Shown piece after piece: positions 50,950 through 60,545 of a DNA stretch of 64,000 bases. The notes below the pieces were generated by a model. It made no database searches, had not been told where the DNA came from, and worked only from the letters and a program-made list of their open reading frames with translations. This stretch comes from Bradyrhizobium lablabi (GTDB lineage: Bacteria; Pseudomonadota; Alphaproteobacteria; Rhizobiales; Xanthobacteraceae): NCBI RefSeq assembly GCF_018131005.1, contig NZ_JAFCJK010000003.1, positions 496,001-560,000 of the forward strand. The letters run 5' to 3'. How positions within the stretch are numbered: the stretch's first letter is position 1; every line of letters starts with the position of its first letter. The translations under genes and the position numbers were made by a program.

Positions 50950-51987
50950 TTAACGATGCGCGACCTTTTGGTTCGGAATGCCTTCGATTGGACATTCCTC
51001 GGTGCCGACGACTGGTCGCGTCATAGCCTCGACCATCTCGCGGGTCCCCTCCGGGTCCGTAATCCAGTTCTTGTAGAAGGTGTAGGGACAGACCGCATGG
51101 CCGCGGTCGCCATCTCCGGAGTTGATGAGGCCAGTATAGCCGCGATGCATCAGCTTGAAGAGATGGTTCTGAGACTGCATGTTTTGCCGTGCGTCACGGA
51201 TCAGCGACACGGAAAGCTGGGCATATTGGATGCCGTTATCTTCCGTTCCGCACTCGCCGAGCGTCCGGCCATCGAATCCAATGATCGCGGAATGCCCAAA
51301 ATACGAGTAGACACCATCGAAGCCCGACGCGTTAGCAACTGCCACATAGCAATTGTTCGCCCACGCCATCGACTTCGAGATCTGAATCTGTTGCTCCTTA
51401 GCCGGATACATATAGCCCTGGCAGCGAATGATCAGCTCGGCGCCGCGCATGGCACAGTCCCGCCAGATTTCCGGATAGTTGCCGTCGTCACAGATGATCA
51501 GGCTGATCTTTAGGCCTTTCGGCCCTTCCGAGACGTAGGTGCAGTCGCCGGGGTACCACCCCTCGATGGGAACCCAAGGCATGATCTTTCGGTACTTCTG
51601 GACGATTTCGCCCTTGTCGTTCATCAGGATCAACGTGTTGTAGGGCGCCTTGTTCGGGTGCTCCTCATGGCGCTCACCAGTCAGCGAAAATACGCCCCAC
51701 ACCTTCGCCTTGCGGCATGCGTCGGCGAAGATTTTTGTTTCCTCGCCCGGGACGCTCGACGCGGTCTCGTACATCTCCTTGGAATCGTACATGATCCCGT
51801 GCGTGGAGTATTCCGGGAAGATGACAAGATCCATTCCCGGCAAGCCGAGCTTCATGCCCTCAACCATCTTGGCAATATTGCGGGCATTATTCAGCACCTC
51901 CGCCTTGGTGTGTAAGCGCGGCATCTTGTAGTTAACGACGGCAACGCCGACCGTGTCCTTGCTGCTCGATATGTCTCCGTGTAACAT
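50950..51987 (-). CDS. amiE: Aliphatic amidase AmiE
   Basis: Cytoplasmic nitrilase-superfamily amidase (EC 3.5.1.4) hydrolysing short aliphatic amides to the acid and ammonia. At 345 residues it has the standard length, and the catalytic triad falls at the reference positions: Glu59 in VIFPEYST, Lys134 in YRKIMPWVP, Cys166 in [14 protein letters not shown]. The N-terminus [20 protein letters not shown] is also typical. It is encoded after the ABC transporter genes, 38 bases downstream, on the minus strand. With AmiC and AmiR at the head of the operon the identity is secure. Closely related formamidase AmiF is a less likely alternative. Confidence 0.93.
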   Translation of the reverse strand: MLHGDISSSKDTVGVAVVNYKMPRLHTKAEVLNNARNIAKMVEGMKLGLPGMDLVIFPEYSTHGIMYDSKEMYETASSVPGEETKIFADACRKAKVWGVFSLTGERHEEHPNKAPYNTLILMNDKGEIVQKYRKIMPWVPIEGWYPGDCTYVSEGPKGLKISLIICDDGNYPEIWRDCAMRGAELIIRCQGYMYPAKEQQIQISKSMAWANNCYVAVANASGFDGVYSYFGHSAIIGFDGRTLGECGTEDNGIQYAQLSVSLIRDARQNMQSQNHLFKLMHRGYTGLINSGDGDRGHAVCPYTFYKNWITDPEGTREMVEAMTRPVVGTEECPIEGIPNQKVAHR

Positions 51988-52025
51988 TTGCTCGACTCCC
52001 TTTGATGTGAAAGTTGTAGATTTCG

Positions 52026-52718
52026 TTAGACCGCCATGTGCCTTTGGATGAGGTCGTCCGTGAGTTCGGCGATGGCACCCTTGGCAACCACTCTTCCTTT
52101 CTCCAGCAACGCAAACCGATTGGAGGCGCGCCGCGCGAACGCGACGTTCTGCTCAACGAGAATCACAGTGATGCCGTGCTCCCGGTTGAGCCGCGTGATC
52201 ACGGCCTCGATTTGCTCGACGATGTTGGGTTGGATACCTTCGGTGGGTTCGTCCAGCAGGATGATTTTCGGCTGCGCCAGCAATGCACGTGCAATGGCGA
52301 GCTGCTGCTGCTGACCGCCGGATAGATTTCCACCGTGGCGATTCAAAAACTCCCTCAGCACCGGAAAGAGCTCGATTACCCAATCCTCGATGCCATTTGG
52401 CGCTTTTGCAGCAAAAGTACCTAGCGTCAGGTTTTCCCTCACGGTGAAGCGCGGGAGAATACCCCTACCTTGCGGTACGTAGGCGATTCCCGCCTTTGCG
52501 CGCTGGTAGGTGCGCAGGTTCGAGATGTCCGAGCCGTCGAGTGTCAGCCGTCCTGTCACGCGGTCCATTAGGCCCAGGATGCTACGCATCAGCGTCGTTT
52601 TCCCCACGCCATTGCGGCCCAGCACGGAGAGGAACTCGCCGGTGCCGACATTGAGGTTGATGTTTTGCAGCGCGCGGCTGTTGCCGTAGAACGCATCGAC
52701 ATCAATCAACTCAAGCAT
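52026..52718 (-). CDS. Amide/urea-type ABC transporter ATPase (UrtE/LivF-like)
   Basis: A 230-residue ATPase. Walker A is [14 protein letters not shown], the signature is [15 protein letters not shown], and Walker B is [13 protein letters not shown]. The [11 protein letters not shown] continuation is characteristic of UrtE rather than amino-acid LivF. It overlaps the UrtD-like stop by eight bases and is the last transporter gene before amiE. Confidence 0.9.
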   Translation of the reverse strand: MLELIDVDAFYGNSRALQNINLNVGTGEFLSVLGRNGVGKTTLMRSILGLMDRVTGRLTLDGSDISNLRTYQRAKAGIAYVPQGRGILPRFTVRENLTLGTFAAKAPNGIEDWVIELFPVLREFLNRHGGNLSGGQQQQLAIARALLAQPKIILLDEPTEGIQPNIVEQIEAVITRLNREHGITVILVEQNVAFARRASNRFALLEKGRVVAKGAIAELTDDLIQRHMAV

Positions 52719-53463
52719 TGGTGATGCCTCCAGATCCGAGATAGGCGCGGCGAACTTCCGGATGCGCCTCCACTTCCGCGGCGGTACCTTCCGCCAACAA
52801 CTGGCCCATGTGCATCACCGAGATGATGTCGCCGATCGCCTTGACGAAACCCATGTCGTGTTCGACGACGATAAGGGTGTGCTTGCCCCTCAGTCGTTCA
52901 AACAGTTCGGCTGTCTTGCGTGTCTCCTGAGCGGTCATGCCGGCGGTCGGTTCGTCCATCAAGATCAGCTCGACATCCTGCGCAACAAGCATGCCGATTT
53001 CGAGCCATTGGGTTTGTCCGTGCGAGAGGTAGGCCGCTGGCCGTTCGAGATGCTCAGTGAGGCCGATCAGTTCCGCGAGCCGTTCAATATCTGCGCGTCC
53101 GGCACGGCGCACATCCCACCGCAAATTGGCCCACACGCCCGGGCGGCGCGCCCGCGCGACCTCGAGATTCTCAGCGACCGTCAAATCACGGAACACGCTC
53201 GGTACCTGGAACTTGCGACCGACGCCGGCACGTGCAATCTCATGCTCCTCCAGATCCTGCAGCGCGGTACCGTCGAAGGTCACGGCTCCCGTGCTCGGCT
53301 TGACCTTTCCGCAGATGATGTCGAGCGCGGTGGTTTTCCCGGCTCCGTTGGGTCCGATCAAACAGCGCAATTCGCCCTTGCGAACGCTCAAGTTGAGCCC
53401 GTTGAGTGCCTTGAAGCCGTTGAACGAGACGGAGATGTCGCGCAGGTCGAGATGAGTGGTCAC
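52711..53463 (-). CDS. Amide/urea-type ABC transporter ATPase (UrtD/LivG-like)
   Basis: A 250-residue ATPase from GTG 53463, whose first bases overlap the permease stop in the usual GTGA coupling. Walker A is GPNGAGKTTALDIICGK, the degenerate signature is YLSHGQTQWLEIGMLV, and Walker B is ELILMDEPTAGMT. The phrase RKFQVPSVFRDLTVAENLEVA is distinctive for UrtD. A far longer frame upstream lies wholly inside the permease gene and is not coding. Confidence 0.9.
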   Translation of the reverse strand: MTTHLDLRDISVSFNGFKALNGLNLSVRKGELRCLIGPNGAGKTTALDIICGKVKPSTGAVTFDGTALQDLEEHEIARAGVGRKFQVPSVFRDLTVAENLEVARARRPGVWANLRWDVRRAGRADIERLAELIGLTEHLERPAAYLSHGQTQWLEIGMLVAQDVELILMDEPTAGMTAQETRKTAELFERLRGKHTLIVVEHDMGFVKAIGDIISVMHMGQLLAEGTAAEVEAHPEVRRAYLGSGGITNA

Positions 53464-54599
53464 GCGCTGCCCTCCCTGGTCTGACCGACCCCTCGGGCAA
53501 TGCCTTGCGAAGCCAGACGACGCCGCACGATCCAGCGCCACGCACTCTTCGTGAGGCCGGCGAGTCCCTTCGGCAGGAACAGCACGACCAGCACGAACAA
53601 CGCACCCATCACCAACGTCCAGGTTTCCAAGAACGCCGCAGATTCGGACAGTGCACCCTGCATGCCTGCGACCAGCACCGCGCCGAGAAACGCGCCGACG
53701 AGGCTCTGACGACCGCCGACCGCACACCACACCACGACCGACAACGAGAGTTGCACTCCGAGGAAGGTTGGCGATGCGAATTCCATGACGATCGTGTAGA
53801 GCATGCCGGCAAGTCCGGCGATTGCCGCCGACAACGCGAATACGAAGATCTGGTAGGCGGCGACATCGTAGCCGAAATAGCGCACTCGGCCTTCGTGATC
53901 GCGGATTGCTTGCACCACGAGCCCGGCCTTGGTGCGGGTGAAGGCGAACGCGACAAGCAGACTCAACGCCACGCAGCTCGCCACGAGATAGAATGTGGCG
54001 CGACCATAGGCATCGAAAGCAAAGCCGAATATCTCGAGCTGGGCGAGGTCGGTTATCCCGTTGAAACCGCCGGTGAAGCTCTGCTGATCGATGATCACGA
54101 GGTTAAGTACCACCATGGTGGCAAGCGTAATGATCGAGACATAGACTCCTGTGACGCGACTGCGGAAGATGAACCAGCCCAGTGCCGCGGCCACCAGCGC
54201 CGGCACGATGATGCCGGCGGCTAGCGCAAAACTGAGCGACTTGAACGGCTGCCAGAACCACGGCAACCGCGCCACGTTGTTCCACACCATGAAGTCAGGC
54301 AGTCCGCCTGAGCCGGTATGCACGGGGATCGTCTTCAACTTCAGCGCCATCGCCATCGCGTAGGAGCCGATGCCGAAGCTCATCGCCTGGCCGAGATTGA
54401 GAATGCCGCCAAAACCCCACGACAGCGCGAGTGACACCGTGAGAATGCCGAGTACGAGATAGCGTGCGACCTTATTGAGCAGGAAGTCGTTATTGAGGAC
54501 CAGCGGTAGCGCAAACACGATTGCGCATACAATGAGGATCGGCGCGATCTGCGCTCCGAGCCGAGGCAGTCCAGTTGGGAATGACGTCTTCGATGTCAT
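53460..54599 (-). CDS. Amide/urea-type ABC transporter permease (UrtC/LivM-like)
   Basis: A 379-residue permease with about nine hydrophobic segments. It carries GILTVSLALSWGFGGILNLG followed by QAMSFGIGSYAMAM, the LivM/UrtC signature. Further motifs are TKAGLVVQAIRDHEGRVRYF and AVGGRQSLVGAFLGAVLVAG. A loop at ~90-115 contains HTGSGGLPDFMVWN, as often in UrtC. It lies 18 bases downstream of the UrtB-like gene. Confidence 0.9.
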   Translation of the reverse strand: MTSKTSFPTGLPRLGAQIAPILIVCAIVFALPLVLNNDFLLNKVARYLVLGILTVSLALSWGFGGILNLGQAMSFGIGSYAMAMALKLKTIPVHTGSGGLPDFMVWNNVARLPWFWQPFKSLSFALAAGIIVPALVAAALGWFIFRSRVTGVYVSIITLATMVVLNLVIIDQQSFTGGFNGITDLAQLEIFGFAFDAYGRATFYLVASCVALSLLVAFAFTRTKAGLVVQAIRDHEGRVRYFGYDVAAYQIFVFALSAAIAGLAGMLYTIVMEFASPTFLGVQLSLSVVVWCAVGGRQSLVGAFLGAVLVAGMQGALSESAAFLETWTLVMGALFVLVVLFLPKGLAGLTKSAWRWIVRRRLASQGIARGVGQTREGSA

Positions 54600-54617
54600 G
54601 GATCGGCGATCTGAACC

Positions 54618-55487
54618 TTAGGCGCGCACGCGCGTTGTGAATAGCCCCTCGGGGCGGAATCGGATCAGCACGACGATGGCGATCAGCACCAGTGCCTTGG
54701 CCACCGTGTCGTTCTGCAGGAAAGCGATGCCACCGGAGAGCTCACCGAGAATGAAGGCGCTGGCGACGGTACCGCCGAGGCTTTGCACGCCGCCGAGCAC
54801 CACCACCATGAAGGCGTCGATCACATAGCCGGTGCCCATATCGGGCGACACGCTCTTCAGCGGCGACACCAACGCGCCTGCAAGCCCTGCAAGGCCCGCG
54901 CCGTAGCCAAAGGTCAGGCCATAGACGCGCCTGGAATTGATGCCAAATGATGCAGCAACCGAGCGGTCCTGCATAATGGCTCTCAGCTTCATGCCGATTG
55001 TCGTGCGGTTCATCAGGAACCACGTGGCCGCGAACAGCGCGATCGCCACGATGAACAGAAACATCCGATAGGACGAGACTGAAAGCCCGAAGACATCCAC
55101 GCTGTCGGATAGCGACGGTGGCATCTGCACGTAGCGCAGTTCGCTGCCGAACATCAGGCGGATTCCCTGCTGCAGCATGATGCCGACGCCCCAGGTCGCA
55201 AGGATGGTGTCGAGCGGACGATTGTGGAGCAAGCTCAGCACCAGGCGCTCGATGATCCAGCCGATTACCGCAACGGCAATAAAGATCGGAACGAGGCTCG
55301 CGAGCAGCCCGAGGCCAAAATAGGTCTGAAACAGCCACGCCGTGTACGCGCCGAGCATAACGAACTCGCCATGCGCGAGATTGATGATGCCCATCGACCC
55401 GTAGATGATCGACAACCCCAGCGCAACCAGCAGCAGGATCGATCCGATGCTCAGGCCCGTTATGATTTGTTCAAAGAATTGGTCCAC
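54618..55487 (-). CDS. Amide/urea-type ABC transporter permease (UrtB/LivH-like)
   Basis: A 289-residue permease from GTG 55487 (VDQFFEQIITGLSIGSILLL) with GGAG just upstream; the open frame extends further 5' but lacks coding character there. LivH/UrtB motifs are LSIIYGSMGIINLAHGEFVM and MVVVLGGVQSLGGTVASAFI. The pore partner is the UrtC-like protein encoded next. Sequences such as RTTIGMKLRAIMQDRSVAAS are shared by the urea/amide branch. Confidence 0.88.
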   Translation of the reverse strand: MDQFFEQIITGLSIGSILLLVALGLSIIYGSMGIINLAHGEFVMLGAYTAWLFQTYFGLGLLASLVPIFIAVAVIGWIIERLVLSLLHNRPLDTILATWGVGIMLQQGIRLMFGSELRYVQMPPSLSDSVDVFGLSVSSYRMFLFIVAIALFAATWFLMNRTTIGMKLRAIMQDRSVAASFGINSRRVYGLTFGYGAGLAGLAGALVSPLKSVSPDMGTGYVIDAFMVVVLGGVQSLGGTVASAFILGELSGGIAFLQNDTVAKALVLIAIVVLIRFRPEGLFTTRVRA

Positions 55488-55552
55488 GCGCGCGTTCTCC
55501 GAAGGCGGCCGCCGGCGAGATGTGGCGCCGGCGACCGTTGTCGCCCTGATCG

Positions 55553-56803
55553 TTAGCTTTTCTCGACCAGGCCCTTTTCGGTGCAAACCTGCCCAGGATA
55601 AGCCGCATAGGGCACCGGCTTCAGCCACTCCTTAGCCTCGACCAGGATCTCGAACTGGCCGCTGGATTTGCACTGAGCGATTTTTGGCCACAGCCAGGTA
55701 TGGAGGTTCTCGGGCTCGATGCGTACCTTGCCCTGGGGGGCAATGGTCTCCGCGCCTTTCACCGCATCACGAATGGTCGGCGGAGCGATGTCGCTGGTGG
55801 CGAGTTTTTCCACCGCCTGCTTGAACAGATAGGTCTGGAAGTAGCAGGCCTCGGAGACGAAATGTGTGACCTTGTCGGCGCCCCAGCGTTTCTGGTAGGC
55901 GGCGACAAATTTTTCATTTTCCGGTGACTTGTACACCTGAAAATACGGCGCCGAAGTAAAGTGCCCGGCGGCCGCCTCACCTCCCATGGCCGCCACCTCG
56001 TTCTCCGACGTTGTGAGGCTCGCCATCGGCATCTTTTCGGGATCAAGGCCTGCGGCGCGATACTGCCGATGCAGCGCCACCACGGAGTCGCCGACCACGG
56101 TAGAGAAGATTACGTTCGGCTGCGTCGAACGCATCTTGTTGATGACGGAGGAAAACTCCGAATGACCGAGCGGCACATACTCTTCGGCGACAACTTCGCC
56201 GCCATACTTCTCCAGGAGCTTCTTGCAGTAGTTGTTCTCTTCTTTCGGATAGATGTAGTTGGAGCCGATAAGATAGAACTTCTTGCCGAACTTCTTGATT
56301 AGCCACGGCACGAACTCGTCCTGCTGCTGGTTCGGCACCGCGCCCGTGTAGACCACGTTCTTCGAACACTCGCGGCCCTCATAGAGCGTTGGATACCAAT
56401 AAAGATTGTTCTGCCGTTCGAAAACCGGCAGCACGGCCTTGCGGCTCGCCGACGTGTAGGAGCCGAACACGCTGACGCATTTGTCGCCGACGACGAGCTT
56501 GCGCGCCTTCTCCGAGAAGGTCGCCGGATCGGAGGCCGGATCCTCGATGATCGGCACGATCTTACTTCCCTTGATTCCCCCGGCGGCGTTGATTTCCTCG
56601 ATCGCAAGTATCGTCGCCTTGTTGAGAGATTCCTCGATGATGGCGGTTGTTCCTGTCAGCGAAAACAGCACGCCGACCTTGATCTCGCCTCCGGCCGCAC
56701 GCGCAAGATCCGCGTTCTTGACCCATATGTGCGGGAAGCCCGCACCCGCGAACGCGCCAAGCGCCGCCGCATTCTTCATCAACGTCCGTCTAGAAATTCT
56801 CAT
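55553..56803 (-). CDS. Amide/urea-type ABC transporter substrate-binding protein (FmdD/UrtA-like)
   Basis: A 416-residue exported binding protein. The N-terminus MRISRRTLMKNAAALGAFAG is a twin-arginine-like signal, with the mature part beginning about residue 40 (GGEIKVGVLFSLTGTTAIIE). It is paralogous to AmiC, with shared GVLFS-TG, AIEEINAAGG, SRKAVLPV and WYPTLYEG. This agrees with the short-chain amide/urea-binding group typified by FmdD of Methylophilus. The ATG at 56803 lies directly after an intrinsic terminator (56829-56875), so its expression depends on read-through. It supplies amide to the UrtBCDE-like proteins. Confidence 0.88.
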   Translation of the reverse strand: MRISRRTLMKNAAALGAFAGAGFPHIWVKNADLARAAGGEIKVGVLFSLTGTTAIIEESLNKATILAIEEINAAGGIKGSKIVPIIEDPASDPATFSEKARKLVVGDKCVSVFGSYTSASRKAVLPVFERQNNLYWYPTLYEGRECSKNVVYTGAVPNQQQDEFVPWLIKKFGKKFYLIGSNYIYPKEENNYCKKLLEKYGGEVVAEEYVPLGHSEFSSVINKMRSTQPNVIFSTVVGDSVVALHRQYRAAGLDPEKMPMASLTTSENEVAAMGGEAAAGHFTSAPYFQVYKSPENEKFVAAYQKRWGADKVTHFVSEACYFQTYLFKQAVEKLATSDIAPPTIRDAVKGAETIAPQGKVRIEPENLHTWLWPKIAQCKSSGQFEILVEAKEWLKPVPYAAYPGQVCTEKGLVEKS

Positions 56804-56828
56804 CACTCGTGCTCCTGGAATGAAAAAC

Positions 56829-56875
56829 AAAAAAGCCCTCCCGATGCGCGCTTACGCGAGCATTGGGAGGGCTTT
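56829..56875 (-). terminator. Leader terminator between amiR and the transporter/amidase genes
   Basis: On the minus strand a ~15-bp stem (AAGCCCTCCCAATGC / GCATCGGGAGGGCTT, one mismatch) with a short loop is followed by TTTTTTG. It lies only 26 bases before the start codon of the amide-binding-protein gene and inside the operon. It is positioned where AmiR-type ANTAR proteins act as antiterminators. Confidence 0.88.
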
Positions 56876-56893
56876 GTCGCCGGTTGTCAGCTT

Positions 56894-56932
56894 GGCAGCA
56901 GTGTCGCCGCCGGATCCCCGCTATTGGGGATC
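56894..56932 (-). promoter_or_regulatory. Tandem hexaloop hairpins, candidate AmiR (ANTAR) target RNA
   Basis: On the minus strand two adjacent hairpins precede the terminator. The first is GATCCCC-AATAGC-GGGGATC (56913-56932, overlapping the amiR stop codon). The second, one base later, is GGCGGC-GACACT-GCTGCC (56894-56911, one G-T pair). Both can have six-base loops, as in known ANTAR target RNAs. Neither loop fits the reported A1/G4 consensus exactly; loop 1 has A at position 1 but G at 5. Position favours a regulatory role. Confidence 0.5.
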
Positions 56933-57572
56933 AATGCTGAGGATCGTAGCCAAGCAATTCGAAGGAGTCAACGATTGCCGCAGCGACCGCACTCGCGGAC
57001 ACACGGCGGTCCATCGCCTGCCGACGGATGAAGCCGTATGCTTCGGTCTCTGGCATTTGTCGTGTCGCCATCAAAATCGCTTTCGCGCGTTCGACCGTTC
57101 GCATCGACCGAAGATTCTCATCGAGCTTTTCGATCTTGCTGCGCAGCCGGCGTTCATAGCCGAACTGGCTTCGCGCCAATACCAGGCTCGATAGCACCGC
57201 ATTTGGCGTGAACGGCCGCGGCAGCACAGCGTTCGGTGTCGCATGGGACAGCGGTTCTGCCTGAATTGGTTCCGTCGCTGGCACGATCACCACGAGCGCG
57301 GATCGTGCGTCACCCGGGATCCAGGGCAAGCGCCGGGCGAGGTCCGGACAATACTCACAGAATACGAAGTCAGCATCACCTGGGACGGAGGTGGGCATCG
57401 GCCACACCTGCTGTACGCGCATGCGATACCGCTGCAACTCTCGCAACAGCAGGCTCGTTTGATCATCCATCGAGGCAAGAACGACAGCCGTCAAATCGGC
57501 CAGTTCCTGCACCATGGACTTGCGGCCGACCGTCTCCCGGTTACTGGGGGCTCTGCGCAGGGCTTCATTCAT
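56931..57572 (-). CDS. amiR: AmiR-like ANTAR antitermination regulator
   Basis: A 213-residue RNA-binding antiterminator. The N-terminal ~130 residues are a receiver-like domain without the phospho-acceptor Asp. A coiled-coil helix follows (ERRLRSKIEKLDENLRSM), then the C-terminal ANTAR domain with VERAKAILMATRQMPETEAY and FIRRQAMDRRVS. In Pseudomonas AmiR binds the amidase leader RNA and prevents termination unless sequestered by AmiC. The ATG overlaps the amiC stop (ATGA), matching the coupled expression that keeps the two at a fixed ratio. Confidence 0.9.
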   Translation of the reverse strand: MNEALRRAPSNRETVGRKSMVQELADLTAVVLASMDDQTSLLLRELQRYRMRVQQVWPMPTSVPGDADFVFCEYCPDLARRLPWIPGDARSALVVIVPATEPIQAEPLSHATPNAVLPRPFTPNAVLSSLVLARSQFGYERRLRSKIEKLDENLRSMRTVERAKAILMATRQMPETEAYGFIRRQAMDRRVSASAVAAAIVDSFELLGYDPQH

Positions 57573-58726
57573 ATGGCGTTTCCTGCCTGAGTGGTTGCGC
57601 GTCCATACCCGATGAGGAACGGATCCGCATGTACCGCTTCTCTCGATTGATTGATGACGTCGAATTGCCCTTCTCGATTGGCGCGGCCTATGCGCGTCCA
57701 GAGATCGGCATGGCCCGTGTTCGGGTTGATGGTGACCGCACCTTGCGGTGCGTCAAAGGCAGTGCCCAGCACCATTGTGCGCAAAATCTCGGTATCGAGC
57801 GTGTTGGCCTGTTCGAGCGCTTTCGCGAACAGATGAAGCTGAAAGTAGGAAGCCTCCACGCACATATTGGTCGAGACGTCTCCGCCAAACCGCTTCTTGA
57901 ATCTGTTCACGAAGGAGATGTTTGCTTCGCCTTCGACGCCCTGAAAATAAGATGCCGCCGTGATATGCCCTTCACCCACATCGAAGCCCATAGCAGCGAT
58001 CTCGGCTTCCGTTGTCGTAAGGCTTGCGATCGGCATCTTCTGGGGGTCAAGCCCAACGTTTGCATACGCTTGGTAGAGGAAAATCGTCGCCTCACCGACG
58101 ACCGTCGAGAAGATCACGTCGGGTCGGAGCCTTCGAATGTCCTGCACGATTGGCAGGAAGTCCTGCCAGCGGGCATGCACGCTCACATAACGCTCGCCGA
58201 CGACCGATCCGCCGTTGGCCTTCAAAACTTCCCGCATCACGCGGTTGGACTCGCGCGGATAAATGTAATCCGATCCAACGAAGTAGAACCGGCTTCCGTA
58301 GTTATCCATCAGATACCGACAAAGTGCGAGGCTGTTCTGATTGGGCGAAGCGCCGGTGTAGATCACATTGGGGGATGCCTCGAAGCCTTCATAAAGTGTC
58401 GGATACCACAACAGACCATTCAGCCGTTCCACCACGGGCAAGACGGCTTTTCGGCTTGACGACGTGTAACAACCGAAGATGGTGCTGACCTCGTCCTCGA
58501 TCATTAGACGCTTGGCGTAGTGCCCATAGGCCGTTGAATTGGAGCCGGGATCATACGACACGGGGACCAATTCCCGGCCGCAAACACCACCGGCGGCGTT
58601 GATCTCTTCGATAGCGAGCAAGGTCCCCAGATACTGGGTTTCCTCAATCACCGACATGAATCCAGTTCGCGAGAACAGCACTCCGATGTGCCAAGGAGCG
58701 GTCGTACGCTGCAGAAGATTAGACAT
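57569..58726 (-). CDS. amiC: AmiC-like amide sensor, negative regulator of AmiR
   Basis: A 385-residue cytoplasmic protein with the periplasmic-binding-protein fold and no signal peptide. It is the same length as Pseudomonas AmiC. The start MSNLLQRTTAPWHIGVLFSR at 58726 is chosen because this gives that length. Family features are GTLLAIEEINAAGG, CYTSSSRKAVLPV, LLWYPTLYEGFE and YTGASPNQNS. It senses short amides and releases AmiR when bound. It overlaps amiR by four bases. The Urt/Fmd-type binding protein encoded downstream is its exported paralogue. Confidence 0.9.
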   Translation of the reverse strand: MSNLLQRTTAPWHIGVLFSRTGFMSVIEETQYLGTLLAIEEINAAGGVCGRELVPVSYDPGSNSTAYGHYAKRLMIEDEVSTIFGCYTSSSRKAVLPVVERLNGLLWYPTLYEGFEASPNVIYTGASPNQNSLALCRYLMDNYGSRFYFVGSDYIYPRESNRVMREVLKANGGSVVGERYVSVHARWQDFLPIVQDIRRLRPDVIFSTVVGEATIFLYQAYANVGLDPQKMPIASLTTTEAEIAAMGFDVGEGHITAASYFQGVEGEANISFVNRFKKRFGGDVSTNMCVEASYFQLHLFAKALEQANTLDTEILRTMVLGTAFDAPQGAVTINPNTGHADLWTRIGRANREGQFDVINQSREAVHADPFLIGYGRATTQAGNAI

Positions 58727-59145
58727 TATTGGGCCCCCGAGGTCATGGGAGGACGGGAGGATCGTTGTTATTCCGCTTGTCTGTTTTCCGGCGAACACAA
58801 GGATTGCACGTCGTCCGCAGCCCGACAAGGATAAATCGCGAAGTCCAAGGATGCGCCAACGTGATCAAAACCTCGCTCGGGCGAGATGCAGCGCGATCAT
58901 TCGTAGTGCGGCCTTGTGCTGTCGAGTGCTTGGCGGCGTTCATTAGCTCGTGCAGCGAATAAATGTGTTTTGAACATATCTTTGGCAGCGCCACGACGGT
59001 CTTCGGAGACGCGCCGGACCACCCGAGCACGAAGCCGGTCGGGCATGCCGCTAACCATTCCGAATACCGTGACCCGTCCGGAACCGCGACGACCGGCGGG
59101 AGTTCGCGATGGAACGTTACGGCGTATTGTCCTGACAAGTTGGCT
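58727..59145. other. 419-base gap upstream of amiC
   Basis: No supported gene. It must contain the main promoter of the amiC-amiR-transporter-amiE operon (minus strand). I see no clear -35/-10, nor a sigma-54 type GG-N10-GC element that I would claim. Confidence 0.5.
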
Positions 59146-60468
59146 CTAACTCTTGTTGCCCCGCCGGTCGATGTCATGCTTATAAATGGCGCAAGGCGCG
59201 ATAATCGCCTGGTGTTGCTGGCCAAGAAAGAAAACTAGAGCGTTCGGCGCAGCCGCGAATATTCGGGCAGCGATATCGATTTCGTTTCCTTTGATCTGCC
59301 GCAAATGTTTCGCCACAGATTCGGCAAGCGACGTGGCGTGGCCGCCACCCAGGACGCCGCGCTGGCTTGGACCGACTGGCAAAGCAAAGTTGATCAGTCG
59401 GACCACGTTCGGCAAGGATGCTGCGCAATATGCGCGGGCGGCGGTTTCCGCAGACTGCGCCACGCTGACTGAGACCGCGACCTCGGATCGCTTGCCAAGC
59501 CCGTGCTCCGTGATCTGAAACTAGCGCCCTGCGTTCCGAGCCATCGTCGTCACGCTACACGCGCGAACCCACACGACCTTTTTGGACAAGCTCGACCGAG
59601 ACGCCGGATTTCACATCAAGGACCGAGCCTGCGATAAGGGCGACGGACGCATGCGCGTCGAGGATCAGATGCAGCTTCGAGCTTTGTACGGCCTTCGCGC
59701 GTAGGTGGCGTTGCCAATCAAGGTCATCACGGAGATAACGCTGCCGGAATGAATCGGTCAGGACGAGAGTGTGTTCTGGCAATGCCCCCACAATGCCGAC
59801 GCCGGCCCGAGGAACGAGCGAACAGCTACGGGCAAATAGGGGTCGACAGGGACGATGACGTCCGCGACCATGGCCTCATCCTTAGCCGCTTGAACGTTTC
59901 ACGCGTAAACGAGTTCAGGCGCGCTTCTTGAGTGCGCGCGCCAACTCATCAAACCGGAAGTCAGCGTCAGTGGGCGCGGTCCTGATGACCCCGACTGTCC
60001 TGGCGCGCCACGTGATCGATTCTTTAAGTTCCTCTAGCGAGTGGTGCCTGTCGAATATCCGGAACCCAGTCAAAACCTCGCGCAAAGCGTCGCTATCCCG
60101 TAGACCCAGATGTTCGCGCCCGTAGTTTGCGAATAGCGCCCATCCGGCTCCCGTCAGTCTTGGTTCCATCAAAAAGCTTTTCGACCAGAAGCCACCGGTC
60201 GTTCGCCGACACGAGCTCGGCGAGCGGATCACCGGCCAGGATGCGGTACGTAGTGAGGAACGAAAAACAAGGCCCAGGCCCAGGTTTTTCCATGCGCCCG
60301 TAAGGCATTGCAGGCGGAGAAGGTCTTTGCGCCAATGAACGCTGGATCGATGAAATCAGCATAACCGAAGCGGACGGCGAGATGCTCCGCAAGTTCGGCG
60401 TCATAGGAAGCGTAATCGGCAGCGCCTGGCATCACACACACCAGGCGTCTGTGGCGGTAGTTTTCCAC
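59146..60468 (-). pseudogene. Decayed SAVED-domain protein (CBASS effector-like)
   Basis: Minus-strand fragments in three frames line up as one gene. The 5' part reads RLVCVMPGAADYASYDAELA (to ~60250), shifts to RILAGDPLAELVSANDRWLL and again to RLTGAGWALFANYGREHLGL, ending at a stop at 59915. A further frame gives HLILDAHASVALIAG and DVKSGVSVELVQ (~59590-59670), and the last gives ALPVGPSQRGVLGGGHATSL and FAAAPNALVFFLGQQHQ (59146-59463). The last two are the conserved blocks of the SAVED domain, the cyclic-oligonucleotide sensor of CBASS effectors such as Cap4. At least three frameshifts/stops make it non-functional. The N-terminal domain is unidentified. No cyclase gene (CD-NTase) is nearby. 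Confidence 0.72.
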
Positions 60469-60545
60469 AATCCCGGTGATGTTTGCATCTTGTTTCGGTG
60501 CCGCCGGGGTTCAGGATCACACTGCGACTCACGGGAGAGCATGTC

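Noticed and set aside
58743..59225. Minus-strand frame of 160 codons upstream of amiC
   Set aside because: No family pattern, mixed composition, no ribosome site, and it runs over the amiC promoter region and the end of the SAVED remnant.
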